Shown: positions 23,948 through 32,421 of the stretch, in pieces | Layout: each line of letters opens with the position of its first letter | Position numbering within the stretch: the stretch's first letter is position 1 | Assembly (NCBI GenBank): GCA_902489575.1 | Contig: CABUAQ010000004.1 | Span: forward strand, 1-46,694 | Origin: an uncultured bacterium | Lineage (GTDB): Bacteria > Cyanobacteriota > Vampirovibrionia > Gastranaerophilales > Gastranaerophilaceae | Reading direction: 5' to 3' | Length of the DNA stretch: 46,694 nucleotides | Notes under the pieces: model-generated | Told to the model about the DNA's origin: nothing | Seen by the model: only the letters and a program-made list of their open reading frames with translations | The model's database searches: none | Position numbers and translations under genes: made by a program

Positions 23948-24298
23948 ATGGAAAACAAGAAATCTGATTGTGAGGCTATAAATATTGACATTGTTAACAG
24001 GGTTAAACCTAATATGCCGGAAATGAATTTGTTGTATGAATTGTCAGACTTTTTTAAGGTTATGGGGGATGGTACACGCATACAGCTGTTGTGGGCGTTA
24101 GAAGAAAGTGAAATGTGTGTTGGAGATCTTGCGGTACTTTTAAATATGACCAAATCTGCAGTTTCACATCAACTAAAAGTATTGAGAACGGCAAAACTCG
24201 TGCGCGCTCAAAAGAAGGGTAAAAATGTTTATTATTCATTGGATGATGAACATGTAAAAATCATCTTGGAGAAGGCGCTGGAGCATGTTGAAGAATAG
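23948..24298 (+). CDS. SmtB/ArsR-family metal-sensing repressor
   Basis: A 116-residue winged-helix repressor. The DNA-reading helix lies in NMTKSAVSHQLKVLRTAKLV (about 67-86). The C-terminal helix carries the full alpha5 zinc-site pattern D-x-H-x10-H-x2-E (DDEHVKIILEKALEHVEE, residues about 98-115). A Cys in EMCVGDLA marks the alpha3 region. Together these support Zn/Co/Cd sensing of the SmtB/CzrA type. Three matching operators lie between this gene and the divergent metal ATPase, forming a self-regulated resistance module. Confidence 0.93.
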   Translation: MENKKSDCEAINIDIVNRVKPNMPEMNLLYELSDFFKVMGDGTRIQLLWALEESEMCVGDLAVLLNMTKSAVSHQLKVLRTAKLVRAQKKGKNVYYSLDDEHVKIILEKALEHVEE

Positions 24299-24308
24299 GC
24301 TTGTTTTG

Positions 24309-24725
24309 TTAAACTGCTTCTGTTTCTGGTTCTAATTTATTCATAGGATTCCAGGAATCTTTCAGATTATTTTCTATAAGGTTCTGGTAGAATTTTTCTT
24401 TATATTCAAGCAGGTTTAGCTGCTGTTGTAATTCTTGCATTTGGGCTTGTGCCTTAATTTTTGTTGCTTGAATAATTCCGTAGCGCTCAGGGATTGTAGA
24501 ATCTCCTTTTATACAAAGATCAATATATCTTTTAATGGATTTATTGTCTGTGCCTACAGCACGGAGGCATCTAACAATTTTGACCCATTCCAGATCGTTT
24601 TTAGAAAATTTTCTGATATTATTTGAGTCCCTTTTTACAAACGGGAAAAATCCGCTTTTTGCCCAAAATCTCAAGGTGTGTTCGGATACTTCCATAATGT
24701 CTGCAACTTCTTTAATTGTATACAT
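24309..24725 (-). CDS. MerR-family transcriptional regulator
   Basis: A 138-residue MerR-type activator. The N-terminal winged helix-turn-helix is YTIKEVADIMEVSEHTLRFW (2-21), with the wing KRDSNNIRKF, and a long dimerisation helix follows (KIKAQAQMQELQQQLNLLEYKEKFYQNL, about 89-116). It lacks conserved C-terminal cysteines, so it is not a metal or SoxR-type sensor, but rather of the AdhR/YyaN-like kind. AAGGAG lies upstream. It converges with the SmtB-type gene. Target and inducer unknown. Confidence 0.85.
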   Translation of the reverse strand: MYTIKEVADIMEVSEHTLRFWAKSGFFPFVKRDSNNIRKFSKNDLEWVKIVRCLRAVGTDNKSIKRYIDLCIKGDSTIPERYGIIQATKIKAQAQMQELQQQLNLLEYKEKFYQNLIENNLKDSWNPMNKLEPETEAV

Positions 24726-24741
24726 AATTAAAGTTCTCCTT

Positions 24742-24772
24742 GGTATAAGTTTAGCATAAATATTTCAGTCAA
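24742..24772 (-). promoter_or_regulatory. merR-type promoter with 19-base spacer
   Basis: On the minus strand TTGACT (24772-24767) and TATACC (24747-24742) are separated by 19 bases. Such overlong spacing is the hallmark of promoters activated by MerR proteins, which twist the DNA; autoregulation is plausible. Confidence 0.4.
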
Positions 24773-24831
24773 GAATTACTATTAACTAACCCTTTTACAT
24801 CATTCATATGATTACACTATTTACATTTTTG

Positions 24832-24840
24832 TGCTATTTT
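24832..24840 (+). promoter_or_regulatory. extended -10 of the VWA operon, probably leaderless
   Basis: TG-C-TATTTT: an extended -10 whose last base is 24840, six bases before the ATG at 24847. No ribosome site is present, suggesting a leaderless operon mRNA. The same spacing recurs at gmk, 28750 and 31296. Confidence 0.45.
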
Positions 24841-24846
24841 CTTTGT

Positions 24847-25512
24847 ATGAATAATACATTTAAAATAATATTGTTTGCAGTTATATTTTTTTTAATGATA
24901 TGTCTTGGAATTTTTGGTTTATCAAAACTAAAGGTAGATGACTTTCATAAGGCTGCTGTAATTTTTGTAGTTGATTCGTCTGCTTCTAATATGAAAAATC
25001 TTCCGGCTCAGAAAATGCTTATCAGGCAGCTATGTTCAATGCTTGATCCTGAGGATCATATTAAAATATTGAGAGTGTCTGAGGATTCATATTTGATATA
25101 CGAAGGCTCTCCACAGTCTAGTGCTGAGGTACGTAAGTCTATGGAAAAATTTACCCAGCTTGATTCAAATGAATACGGGACAGCGTACGGGCTTGCGCTA
25201 AAAAAAGCATTTAATCATGCAATGAATATGGATAAAGAAGGTTATATTCCTGCGGTTGTCGTAATTGGAGATTTGGAAAATGAAGGAGCTGTAGAAAAAC
25301 AGATTGATTGGGAAACTTTACCACAAGATGTTTCTAATATAAAAAATCAGGCAGATGATTTTGCTATGATGTTTTTATATGCTGCACCTGAAAAGTTGGA
25401 CATTGTTAAAGAAACCCTTGGACCTGTACTTGGCGAACAACATCTTATTATTGGCAACGAAGCTACAACAAACAGATCTTTAAGACGTTTTTTAAATGCG
25501 ATCGGAAGGTAA
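24847..25512 (+). CDS. membrane-anchored VWA-like protein
   Basis: A 221-residue protein. I choose ATG 24847 (MNNTFKIILF) because an extended -10 lies six bases upstream; an in-frame ATG at 24808 is upstream of that promoter. Residues about 6-27 form one membrane span (IILFAVIFFLMICLGIFGL). The rest resembles a von Willebrand A domain: strand AVIFVVDSSAS gives the D-x-S-x-S metal site (about 42-46), then IKILRVSEDSYLIYEG and AVVVIGDLENEG. VWA domains bind partner proteins through a metal ion. First gene of the operon with the FHA-membrane gene (6 bases downstream) and TonB-like gene. Confidence 0.65.
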   Translation: MNNTFKIILFAVIFFLMICLGIFGLSKLKVDDFHKAAVIFVVDSSASNMKNLPAQKMLIRQLCSMLDPEDHIKILRVSEDSYLIYEGSPQSSAEVRKSMEKFTQLDSNEYGTAYGLALKKAFNHAMNMDKEGYIPAVVVIGDLENEGAVEKQIDWETLPQDVSNIKNQADDFAMMFLYAAPEKLDIVKETLGPVLGEQHLIIGNEATTNRSLRRFLNAIGR

Positions 25513-25518
25513 TTTATT

Positions 25519-27144
25519 GTGAAAGTTACTGTAAAATATGGTAATATCTTAAAAGAGTTTGAAAATACGGCTAATATTATCATTGGTAATAGTCCTTCCT
25601 GTGATTTTGTTGTGGCAGAACTCCCTGATGATGTCGTGCTAAAACTTATTTTTGCATCTAAGTATAATAATTATGTTTTAGTAAATTCTAATAATTCAAA
25701 AGGTGTTTTATGCAATAACAAAGTTTTTTCAAAAATATTGCTGACACCTGAATTTACAATAAGCGAAGCATCCCTTCCGCATGTAATTGAAGGTTCGGTA
25801 AATGTACCATCAAGTGTTAATATTGCCGTTACGGATAATATTAAAGTTAGTACGGGTGTTGAAATTAAGGAAAATTCTATGAATAACAATATAAGAAAAC
25901 AAGTGTCAAATTTTTCTCAACAGAATAAATCCGGCAATGATATTTTTGATACCGATATTGAACATAACAGAATTACGATTATTAAAGAAATTGGATTTAA
26001 AATTTTAGAATTAAAAGGTAATATAAAATCTGCAGGAATCACAAGTTTTTGTTTAAATGCTGCTATGGTTATTCTTGCGGTTGTTTCATCTTTTGGCATA
26101 ACAAATTTCCTTTTAGGGTTTAAAATAGATAATTCATCATCTGTTTTGAATTTAACTACAAATGTTGGGTTTTTGGTTTGCGTGACTGCGATAGTTTTGG
26201 CAATATGTTTAATTTTAAGGCAGGGTGTGTATTCTCTTTTAGATTTTAATCAAACTAAAAGGCTTGGTGATTCAGATATTGCACAACGTTTAATTGTGGG
26301 TATCGCGTTATTGTTCTTGTTTGTAATTTATGTGATGAACTTATTTTATTATAAAGCAATTCCGGGCTTTGCGGCAGCATCATTATTTGTTTCATTACTG
26401 TTTGTTGGTTCGTTGGCCGCAGTTACTGTTGCCGGCGGCTGGTTTAAGTTTCAGATTAAAAATTACAAACAACTCCTTACAAATTGTGAATACAGGGAAG
26501 ACTTTGAAACTGTTATGAAAAGCTATAGGGGTTTAATAAGCTCATATGTGAATAAATTAAGCCAAAATAAAATTAATAGTGTAAAAAGTGCACTGGTAAA
26601 TAATCAATTAAAAATGGTGGTAGAAGTATTTGTAGGATTACTAACTTCTCCGTTTTTGGCATATGGTGTTTCAAATACTTTAGCCAGTTGTTTTCCTGAA
26701 GCTGCAAACTGGGTTCGTATATCTGGTTTAAGATTTAGTCCTATATTTCTTACCCTGGCAACGTTTTTGATTATTTTTGCGTTCTTTTCATTTGTCAGAG
26801 CATTTACTATAGGTAAACAGATTAAAGGATCTGAAATTATTAAATTTGACGGATTTCACGATTATGCAAGTCATGGGGTTACGGTTTTAGGATTAGATTC
26901 TATGCGTAGTTTAGAACGTGAACGGAATGTTGTGATGTTTATTGCTTGTTTCATTATTCTTATTGAATTTACAATGAACGTATCATATTTTATTACTGAG
27001 ATCGGCGGAGATATTCAGGGAATGTTTTTGAGTTTTGTAACAGCACTTGTTCCTACAGCGCTATTGATTGCGGAGACACATATGCTGAGTGCGACTATGT
27101 ATAAAATAAATAATTTTAATGAGTTATTGGCAACACTGGATTAG
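25519..27144 (+). CDS. FHA-like domain multi-pass membrane protein
   Basis: A 541-residue protein from a GTG with GGAAGG upstream. Residues 1-90 look like a forkhead-associated domain (NIIIGNSPSCDFVV, YVLVNSNNSKGVLCNNK: strand pattern with G, S and N). A disordered Asn/Ser linker follows to about 150. From about 172 on there are about eight hydrophobic spans (e.g. FCLNAAMVILAVVSSFGI, IALLFLFVIYVMNLF, FLTLATFLIIFAFFSF, FIACFIILIEFTMNV). A cytosolic loop of about 60 residues (SYVNKLSQNKINSVKSALV) lies between spans 4 and 5. No enzyme motif was recognised. FHA domains bind phosphothreonine, but no kinase lies nearby. It may form a channel or motor-like complex with the VWA and TonB-like partners. 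Confidence 0.5.
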   Translation: MKVTVKYGNILKEFENTANIIIGNSPSCDFVVAELPDDVVLKLIFASKYNNYVLVNSNNSKGVLCNNKVFSKILLTPEFTISEASLPHVIEGSVNVPSSVNIAVTDNIKVSTGVEIKENSMNNNIRKQVSNFSQQNKSGNDIFDTDIEHNRITIIKEIGFKILELKGNIKSAGITSFCLNAAMVILAVVSSFGITNFLLGFKIDNSSSVLNLTTNVGFLVCVTAIVLAICLILRQGVYSLLDFNQTKRLGDSDIAQRLIVGIALLFLFVIYVMNLFYYKAIPGFAAASLFVSLLFVGSLAAVTVAGGWFKFQIKNYKQLLTNCEYREDFETVMKSYRGLISSYVNKLSQNKINSVKSALVNNQLKMVVEVFVGLLTSPFLAYGVSNTLASCFPEAANWVRISGLRFSPIFLTLATFLIIFAFFSFVRAFTIGKQIKGSEIIKFDGFHDYASHGVTVLGLDSMRSLERERNVVMFIACFIILIEFTMNVSYFITEIGGDIQGMFLSFVTALVPTALLIAETHMLSATMYKINNFNELLATLD

Positions 27145-27150
27145 GTGTTT

Positions 27151-28014
27151 ATGAATAAAATCGGATGGATAATTTGTGTAATTGTATTTGTGTTTGTTAC
27201 GGTGTTTGTTCTTTCTCTTGATAGTGCAACGACGCAAACTCGGCGTGTTAAATTTTCTAATCAGAATTTTGAAATTACTCATGAAAATACCGAATTATCT
27301 AATAATGATTCTGTAAAAATCAAACTTGGTGAATCAAATATTACTAATAAACAGATTGCTGCAAACAATTCTAATATTAATATAAACAGTTCATCCGGAG
27401 TGAGTAATGCGGGTGTAAATTTCAGTAATAGCTCCGATATTGAAAATAGGAATACATCATTTACAAGTTCCGGTTCATTTAGCAACAGCGGTAACGGGTT
27501 TGATAATCAAGATGGTGGATTAAACCATTCAGATAATATTAATTATGATAATCTTGATGATAGTCATCTTGATGCAATGCTTGATAATGCTAAGAATTTT
27601 TCAAAAATTCACAAGAATAAAACTCCGGGGCAAAGACGTTACATGTATCAGCAGGTTGATTGGAGTACCTGGAAAAGTAATTTTGTAAATCGCATATTGG
27701 ATGATAGTTTAGCGATAAAAGAGCTTGATCAATATGGAAACGGGGCATGGTTTTACTATTCGTTTGTTGTTGATGATCAGGGGCATATAAGTAATATTAG
27801 TGTATCATCAATGTATCTTAATCCTTTGGATAAGGCAAAAGTGGCCAATCTTATAAAAGGATATGAATATGATGATATCACACTATTTCCTCCAAATACC
27901 AAACGAAAAACAGCGAAAGTATCAGCTGTTATGGTGTTGTCAAATGAAACTAAAAAATCCCGCCCCAGTGATTTTCAGGATATAGAACAAATAAAATTGC
28001 AGTTAGATAATTGA
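27151..28014 (+). CDS. TonB-like C-terminal domain protein
   Basis: A 287-residue protein, from ATG 27151 (AGGTG upstream; a GTG at 27145 is an alternative). One N-terminal membrane span (WIICVIVFVFVTVFVLSL, about 6-23) leads to a disordered Asn/Ser-rich linker (about 30-145), then a periplasmic domain (about 165-270). It shows the TonB/TolA-type pattern: FYYSFVVDDQGHISNISVSS, then a helix and TLFPPNTKRKTAKVSAVMVL. It follows the FHA protein directly and ends at a strong terminator. The VWA-FHA-TonB order suggests an inner-membrane complex reaching across the periplasm (inference). Confidence 0.6.
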   Translation: MNKIGWIICVIVFVFVTVFVLSLDSATTQTRRVKFSNQNFEITHENTELSNNDSVKIKLGESNITNKQIAANNSNININSSSGVSNAGVNFSNSSDIENRNTSFTSSGSFSNSGNGFDNQDGGLNHSDNINYDNLDDSHLDAMLDNAKNFSKIHKNKTPGQRRYMYQQVDWSTWKSNFVNRILDDSLAIKELDQYGNGAWFYYSFVVDDQGHISNISVSSMYLNPLDKAKVANLIKGYEYDDITLFPPNTKRKTAKVSAVMVLSNETKKSRPSDFQDIEQIKLQLDN

Positions 28015-28016
28015 TA

Positions 28017-28045
28017 AAAAAAGAAGGTAGTTGACCTTCTTTTTT
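28017..28045. terminator. bidirectional terminator
   Basis: AAAAAAGAAGGT-type arm (28017-28028) pairs perfectly with ACCTTCTTTTTT (28034-28045) over a five-base loop, with A and T runs on both sides. It ends the VWA operon and the convergent gene at 28057. Confidence 0.85.
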
Positions 28046-28056
28046 ATTATTATATA

Positions 28057-28533
28057 TTATATATCCAATAAATGTCTGTTTGGATTGTACAAATACGGTG
28101 GTATGAAGTCTTTTTTTGCCATAGCAGATACTGAACTTAAGAAATATCCATCCTGACGAACTTCTGCCAGACTGTCGTATAACCTTTTATATGCCTGAAA
28201 TCCGTTTCTGTAAATTTCAAGGAAAACACCTTTCAGACTGTTGCCCGCCTCATTGAAAGTAACAATGATATCACCTTTTGGAACCTTAAATGCAAGAGCT
28301 TTTGTTGCCATTTTAGGTTCTTCTTTTGTCCCGATATTTTGTAAGTTTCTAATGAAAAGTATAGGCGGATCAGATAGTTTTCTTGTGATTTTGTTCATGT
28401 ATGTATCACCTCTATATACAGAGATTTTCCTAAAACCGTTAAAATTTTCCAGTTTTCTCTCCATTCCCGGTGATAAAGTTTTAAACATAAGGTTAAGAGT
28501 GTCATCCATGCTTACTGGTCTAACGTAACTCAT
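28057..28533 (-). CDS. unknown 158-aa protein
   Basis: Not recognised. AAAGGA precedes the ATG at 8-10 bases. It has no signal peptide or membrane span. Features include VSMDDTLNLMFKTLSPGMERKL, then a basic stretch FRKISVYRGDTYMNKITRKL and a central beta pair (ALAFKVPKGDIIVTFNEAG). The C-terminus ends AKKDFIPPYLYNPNRHLLDI. A single-gene unit, likely lineage-specific. Confidence 0.5.
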   Translation of the reverse strand: MSYVRPVSMDDTLNLMFKTLSPGMERKLENFNGFRKISVYRGDTYMNKITRKLSDPPILFIRNLQNIGTKEEPKMATKALAFKVPKGDIIVTFNEAGNSLKGVFLEIYRNGFQAYKRLYDSLAEVRQDGYFLSSVSAMAKKDFIPPYLYNPNRHLLDI

Positions 28534-28734
28534 TTGTGCAATCCTTTCTGATATTATTAGCTGTGCGATTTATACTATATAAATGCCGATTATTTTGACC
28601 ATATAGGGCTGGCATGTTAGTTTAGATGTTTCATATAATACATGTGAAAAAAAATTTTTGCTACTATTTTAGTAGAAATATTACAGAATTGTAATAAATT
28701 CGTATGAATGTACCAAGGGGAATTTTGCCTGATA

Positions 28735-28743
28735 TGGTATTAT
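28735..28743 (+). promoter_or_regulatory. extended -10 of the TPR-glycosyltransferase, probably leaderless
   Basis: TG-G-TATTAT (28735-28743) ends six bases before the ATG at 28750, the same spacing as at gmk and 24847. An overlapping TATAAT (28741-28746) would sit only three bases from the ATG. No ribosome site lies upstream. Confidence 0.45.
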
Positions 28744-28749
28744 AATTCT

Positions 28750-30414
28750 ATGTTAATAAATGATATTAAAAGTTTGTTTGAATGTGATAGTTGTGCATGT
28801 TGTAAAAACGATATTCCTGACAAGCTTTTATATGACTTAGACAGTTTCATATATTCACAGGCAGAGATTGTCGGAGAAGATGTTTTTCATATTTATAAAA
28901 AATTTGTGTCAATGAAGCAGAATGCACCTGCTGGAATGAAATCCGAACTATTTCAGGCGGTTAAAAATTTTGCAAAAGAAAAGTTTGATAAACATGAATT
29001 TATAAATGCTCTTTTTCTATATAGATTTTTGATTACTAAATCTGAATTGCAATCTGATAGTTATTATCAGATTGCAGAGATTTTACTAAATCTTGGACGG
29101 AATTATACTGCAATTGAATTTCTAAAACTTTACGAGATGAAAGAAAATAATAAACCTTTGAGATTTCTTACTCTTGCTAACTGTTATAATTTGCGATTGA
29201 ACGATTACAAAACGGCTATTCGGTATTATGAAACATATTTAAAATTTGATACTACTAAGTCTGTTATTTACACAATTCTGGCAAGTTTATACGCAAAAAC
29301 ATATGGAGATATGTCTTTGAAAGAACAGGTTGTCTGTTATAAAAAGGCAAATGCTCTAAAACCTAATGATAGACTTGCTTTGCATGGATTAATCTTTTGT
29401 TATGAAAAACTTGGAGATAAAATTCAGGCTAATAAGTTATATAAAAAATTACTAAAAAATTCTCCTACGGAGGTTGATTATTATAACTATGGCGGTTTTC
29501 TGATTAGTTGCGGAAATTTTGAAACCGGGCATAAATATTTCACATATAGGTTCAATATTGATGATGTTAATTTAAAATATCCTATAGATATTGATATGAC
29601 AAAAAGATGGAATTTAGAATCAGATATATCTGATAAAGTTTTGCTTGTTCATTATGAACAAGGGTTTGGCGATACTTTCATGTATTGCAGGTTTATTCCG
29701 CTATTAAAAAAGATTGCAAAAAAAATAATTTTTGTAGTTCAGGATTCTGTGTATGATTTGATAAAGTCTTCAAGTATAATATCAGACGGGATTGAACTTA
29801 TTTCTTGTAATCGAGATTTGTCAAAGCTTGATTATGATTATCATATGGCACTTTTAGATACTCCATATGTGTTAAAAATTAATTCTGATAAAATTCCTTA
29901 TACAGATAAATATTTAGAAGTCAGTAAAGATCTGGTAAATGCATACTCTCAAAAATATTTGAAACATTCCGGTAAGTTAAGAGTCGGCATAGCATTATGC
30001 GGCAATAAAGATGCGAATTACGGGGAACGTGATATAGATTTTTCAAAATTTAAAACATTTTTTACCCTAGATAATGCGGATTTTTATGTGCTTCAGAAAG
30101 AATTAGTGGAAAGCGACGGTGTAATTAATCTTGGCAATACTTTTAAAACATTTACAGATACTGCTTGTGCGTTAAAATCTATGGACATTGTTATTTCTAC
30201 AGATAATGTTATTTTAAATCTAGCCGGTGCACTTGGAGTGAAAACCTTGGGACTTTTTAACAAATATACAAATTTTCGTTGGTTTAAGCTCAACGGAGAC
30301 AACGTTGGTTGGTATAATTCTGTAAAACCGCTTCAGGCAGAGTCTCAGAATGGTTGGTCAAAGGTTTTGGCTGAAGCTTTAAATATTTTATGTAAAGAAT
30401 TTAAACAAATCTAG
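28750..30414 (+). CDS. TPR-repeat glycosyltransferase (GT9/heptosyltransferase-like)
   Basis: A 554-residue protein starting at ATG 28750 (MLINDIKSLFECDSCACC). Residues about 80-260 form TPR repeats (YYQIAEILLNLGRNYTAIEF, YKTAIRYYETYLKFD, KANALKPNDRLALHGL). From about 290 a GT-B-like domain shows VLLVHYEQGFGDTFMYCRF, KIIFVVQDSVYDLI and NLAGALGVKTLGLF, the pattern of heptosyltransferase-like (GT9) domains fused to TPRs. A Cys cluster CDSCACC is near the N-terminus. It likely glycosylates a protein or glycan; donor unknown. Confidence 0.75.
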   Translation: MLINDIKSLFECDSCACCKNDIPDKLLYDLDSFIYSQAEIVGEDVFHIYKKFVSMKQNAPAGMKSELFQAVKNFAKEKFDKHEFINALFLYRFLITKSELQSDSYYQIAEILLNLGRNYTAIEFLKLYEMKENNKPLRFLTLANCYNLRLNDYKTAIRYYETYLKFDTTKSVIYTILASLYAKTYGDMSLKEQVVCYKKANALKPNDRLALHGLIFCYEKLGDKIQANKLYKKLLKNSPTEVDYYNYGGFLISCGNFETGHKYFTYRFNIDDVNLKYPIDIDMTKRWNLESDISDKVLLVHYEQGFGDTFMYCRFIPLLKKIAKKIIFVVQDSVYDLIKSSSIISDGIELISCNRDLSKLDYDYHMALLDTPYVLKINSDKIPYTDKYLEVSKDLVNAYSQKYLKHSGKLRVGIALCGNKDANYGERDIDFSKFKTFFTLDNADFYVLQKELVESDGVINLGNTFKTFTDTACALKSMDIVISTDNVILNLAGALGVKTLGLFNKYTNFRWFKLNGDNVGWYNSVKPLQAESQNGWSKVLAEALNILCKEFKQI

Positions 30415-30447
30415 CAAAAAATATTTATTACACTTTTTTATATTTCT

Positions 30448-30864
30448 ATGAAAATTAATCCAATAACCTTCGGACAAACTTTTTTAAAACCGTCGTTATC
30501 ATATATTTCAAATGATAATCGAGCTAAATTGCGTGATTTATACGCGATTGGTAATATATACCCGAATGATATTTACCTTGGTGCAACTTCAAAGGGGGAT
30601 TTGACTGTAGAGGTTACAAGGGGGTCTTTGTATGATCACTTAATACTTAATGATCAGTTAACTCCTACTTTGGAAAATATTGTGGCATATAATATTATTA
30701 AAAAGGCTGAAATTGCTGCAAAAGAACTCCACGGAATGCCATATCCTGTTAAAAAATCGGTAATTAAATATTTAGATTATATTCCGGAAGATATGCTTAA
30801 GCATCAGATAGTATCTGAAGTCGAAGAGTATAACAAACAATATGCTTATTTGTTTACTTCATAG
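30448..30864 (+). CDS. FG-motif small protein, unknown function
   Basis: A 138-residue protein whose first residues are MKINPITFGQTFLKPS, the clearest example of the N-terminal motif shared by several small proteins here. No signal peptide or membrane segment is seen. The body has a mixed fold (YAIGNIYPNDIYLGATSKG, DLTVEVTRGSLYDHLI) and a helical C-terminus (IVSEVEEYNKQYAYLF). It has no ribosome site upstream; a -10-like TATATT (30439-30444) lies three bases from the ATG, so it may be leaderless or read through from the glycosyltransferase 33 bases upstream. Confidence 0.55.
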   Translation: MKINPITFGQTFLKPSLSYISNDNRAKLRDLYAIGNIYPNDIYLGATSKGDLTVEVTRGSLYDHLILNDQLTPTLENIVAYNIIKKAEIAAKELHGMPYPVKKSVIKYLDYIPEDMLKHQIVSEVEEYNKQYAYLFTS

Positions 30865-30882
30865 TTTTTGGGTATTATTTAT

Positions 30883-31170
30883 TTAAAAATGCATATCAAA
30901 ACTAGGGTTTTTACCGTTAATTTTTTCATCTTCGATTCTCATTGCAGAACCGATTGTGAAGTTTTGTGCATTGGTTTTGCTGATTTCAAATGCAACATCT
31001 CCGTTAAAAACAGCCTCATTCTCTTCAAGAAATTCAAACAGCGGTGTTGCAGGGGATTTAACAATTTCAGCCAGAGTTTCTCCTGCCTGTTGAATACTTC
31101 TTTCCGGAACTTTTACGTTCATACCGAAAGGTTTATATGGTCTGTTAAATGTAAAATTAGATTCTGACAT
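30883..31170 (-). CDS. small unknown protein with FG-like N-terminus
   Basis: A 95-residue protein with AAAGGG before its ATG. The N-terminus (SNFTFNRPYKPFGMNVKVPE) has Phe-Asn-Arg and Phe-Gly near the start, a looser version of the shared motif. A short helix (RSIQQAGETLAEIVKS) and a beta-rich C-terminal half (AVFNGDVAFEISKTNAQNF) follow. No signal or membrane span. It converges on the FG-motif gene at 30448. Function unknown. Confidence 0.5.
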   Translation of the reverse strand: MSESNFTFNRPYKPFGMNVKVPERSIQQAGETLAEIVKSPATPLFEFLEENEAVFNGDVAFEISKTNAQNFTIGSAMRIEDEKINGKNPSFDMHF

Positions 31171-31280
31171 GTTAATACCCTTTTATACTAAGATATTTAT
31201 GTAATCGGCTTTTTTTATAAATAATTTAATTTTACGGATGTTTTGTAAATATATGTAAAGACAGATTATCGTTTTTTATG

Positions 31281-31289
31281 TGCTATATT
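31281..31289 (+). promoter_or_regulatory. extended -10, probably leaderless Fe-S gene
   Basis: TG-C-TATATT (31281-31289) ends six bases before the ATG at 31296. No ribosome site is visible. Fourth example of identical -10-to-ATG spacing in this window. Confidence 0.5.
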
Positions 31290-31295
31290 TGAATT

Positions 31296-32378
31296 ATGAA
31301 GAATTTAAAAGATTTTCAGCAGGATTTGAATAAATGTTCAAAATGTGGATTATGCCAGCAGGCCTGTCCGTTATACGAACTTAATCCAAACGAATGTGTT
31401 GTAAGTAAAGGCAAGTTTATAATGCTTTACGGAGTCACAAAAGGTGAATTGGCGCTGTCAAAGAATATAAATAAATATTTGGATATGTGTTTAAGATGTG
31501 GTAAGTGTAATGATTTTTGTCCAAGCGGGATTGATGTTTGCAGGATTTTAAGCTTTGCTAAGTATGAATATATGAAAAATACTTTTTGGGGAAAATTAAT
31601 AAGTCTGCTGGAGAGCATGCAGGTTTTTGGATTATTTATCAAAATTTGTTCAGTTCTAAGTGTCCCATTTAGACCACAAAAAAACGCAATAAACAGTCCT
31701 TCCGCAAAAGTTGTGTATTTTAAAGGGTGCGTAAATCAGATTTTTCCAAAAAACGATAACTATATTCACAAAATATTTAAAAATACTTCGATTGAATTTA
31801 TTGAACCCGATTTTGATTGCTGTGGTCTGCCGTTTTTATCAGAGGGAAACTTGAATCGATTTGTTCAGGCTGCAAAATTTAATCTTGAAAAATTCAAAGG
31901 CGATTATGATTATATAGTTGCAGACTGCGCAAGCTGTGCATATACGTTAAAAGAATACCCAAAATATATTGATGTTGATAAAGATTTGAATAATATTCAT
32001 TCAATTGGGGATTTGATAGTCTTGAGCGGAATAAAATTCAAATTTAAGAAACCTGTAAAAGTGACATTTCATAAGCCTTGTCATTTGGAAAATGATTCTT
32101 TTTTTAAACGCATTCTGGCAAATTGTGAGAATGTAGAATATATAGAGATGGAAGATTATGATGGTTGCTGCGGGTTTGCCGGTAGTTTTTCAATTAAAAA
32201 CCGCAAGTTGTCTGTTGAACTTTCTAAAAAGAAAGCAAAGAATATTATTGAAACAGGTGCTGATTATGTTATTACAACGTGTCCGGCATGTTTGCTGGGT
32301 CTAAAGCAAGGGTTAACTTTGTCAGACGGAAAGACCAAAGTTGTGAGTCTCCTAGAATTTTTGGCAAAAGGATGTTGA
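31296..32378 (+). CDS. Fe-S oxidoreductase, GlcF/HdrD-like
   Basis: A 360-residue iron-sulphur protein. Two 4Fe-4S motifs are intact: CSKCGLCQQACP (about 14-25) and CLRCGKCNDFCP (about 64-75). Two CCG domains follow: CADCAS-type spacing around DCCGLPFLSEGN and HKPCHLEND with YDGCCGFAGSFS, plus TTCPACLLGL near the end. This layout belongs to GlcF (glycolate oxidase) and heterodisulphide-reductase-D-like electron carriers. The flavoprotein partner (GlcD/Dld) is absent next to it, so the electron donor is unknown. Start is likely leaderless. Confidence 0.85.
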   Translation: MKNLKDFQQDLNKCSKCGLCQQACPLYELNPNECVVSKGKFIMLYGVTKGELALSKNINKYLDMCLRCGKCNDFCPSGIDVCRILSFAKYEYMKNTFWGKLISLLESMQVFGLFIKICSVLSVPFRPQKNAINSPSAKVVYFKGCVNQIFPKNDNYIHKIFKNTSIEFIEPDFDCCGLPFLSEGNLNRFVQAAKFNLEKFKGDYDYIVADCASCAYTLKEYPKYIDVDKDLNNIHSIGDLIVLSGIKFKFKKPVKVTFHKPCHLENDSFFKRILANCENVEYIEMEDYDGCCGFAGSFSIKNRKLSVELSKKKAKNIIETGADYVITTCPACLLGLKQGLTLSDGKTKVVSLLEFLAKGC

Positions 32379-32421
32379 TGTTTGTTTTAAATAGTTAGGT
32401 TTGCTAGTAAAGTATAGGGTT

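Noticed and set aside
30868..31167. Plus-strand 99-residue reading frame
   Set aside because: Opposite a minus-strand gene with a good ribosome site; composition is Cys/Phe-rich as expected of an antisense shadow.
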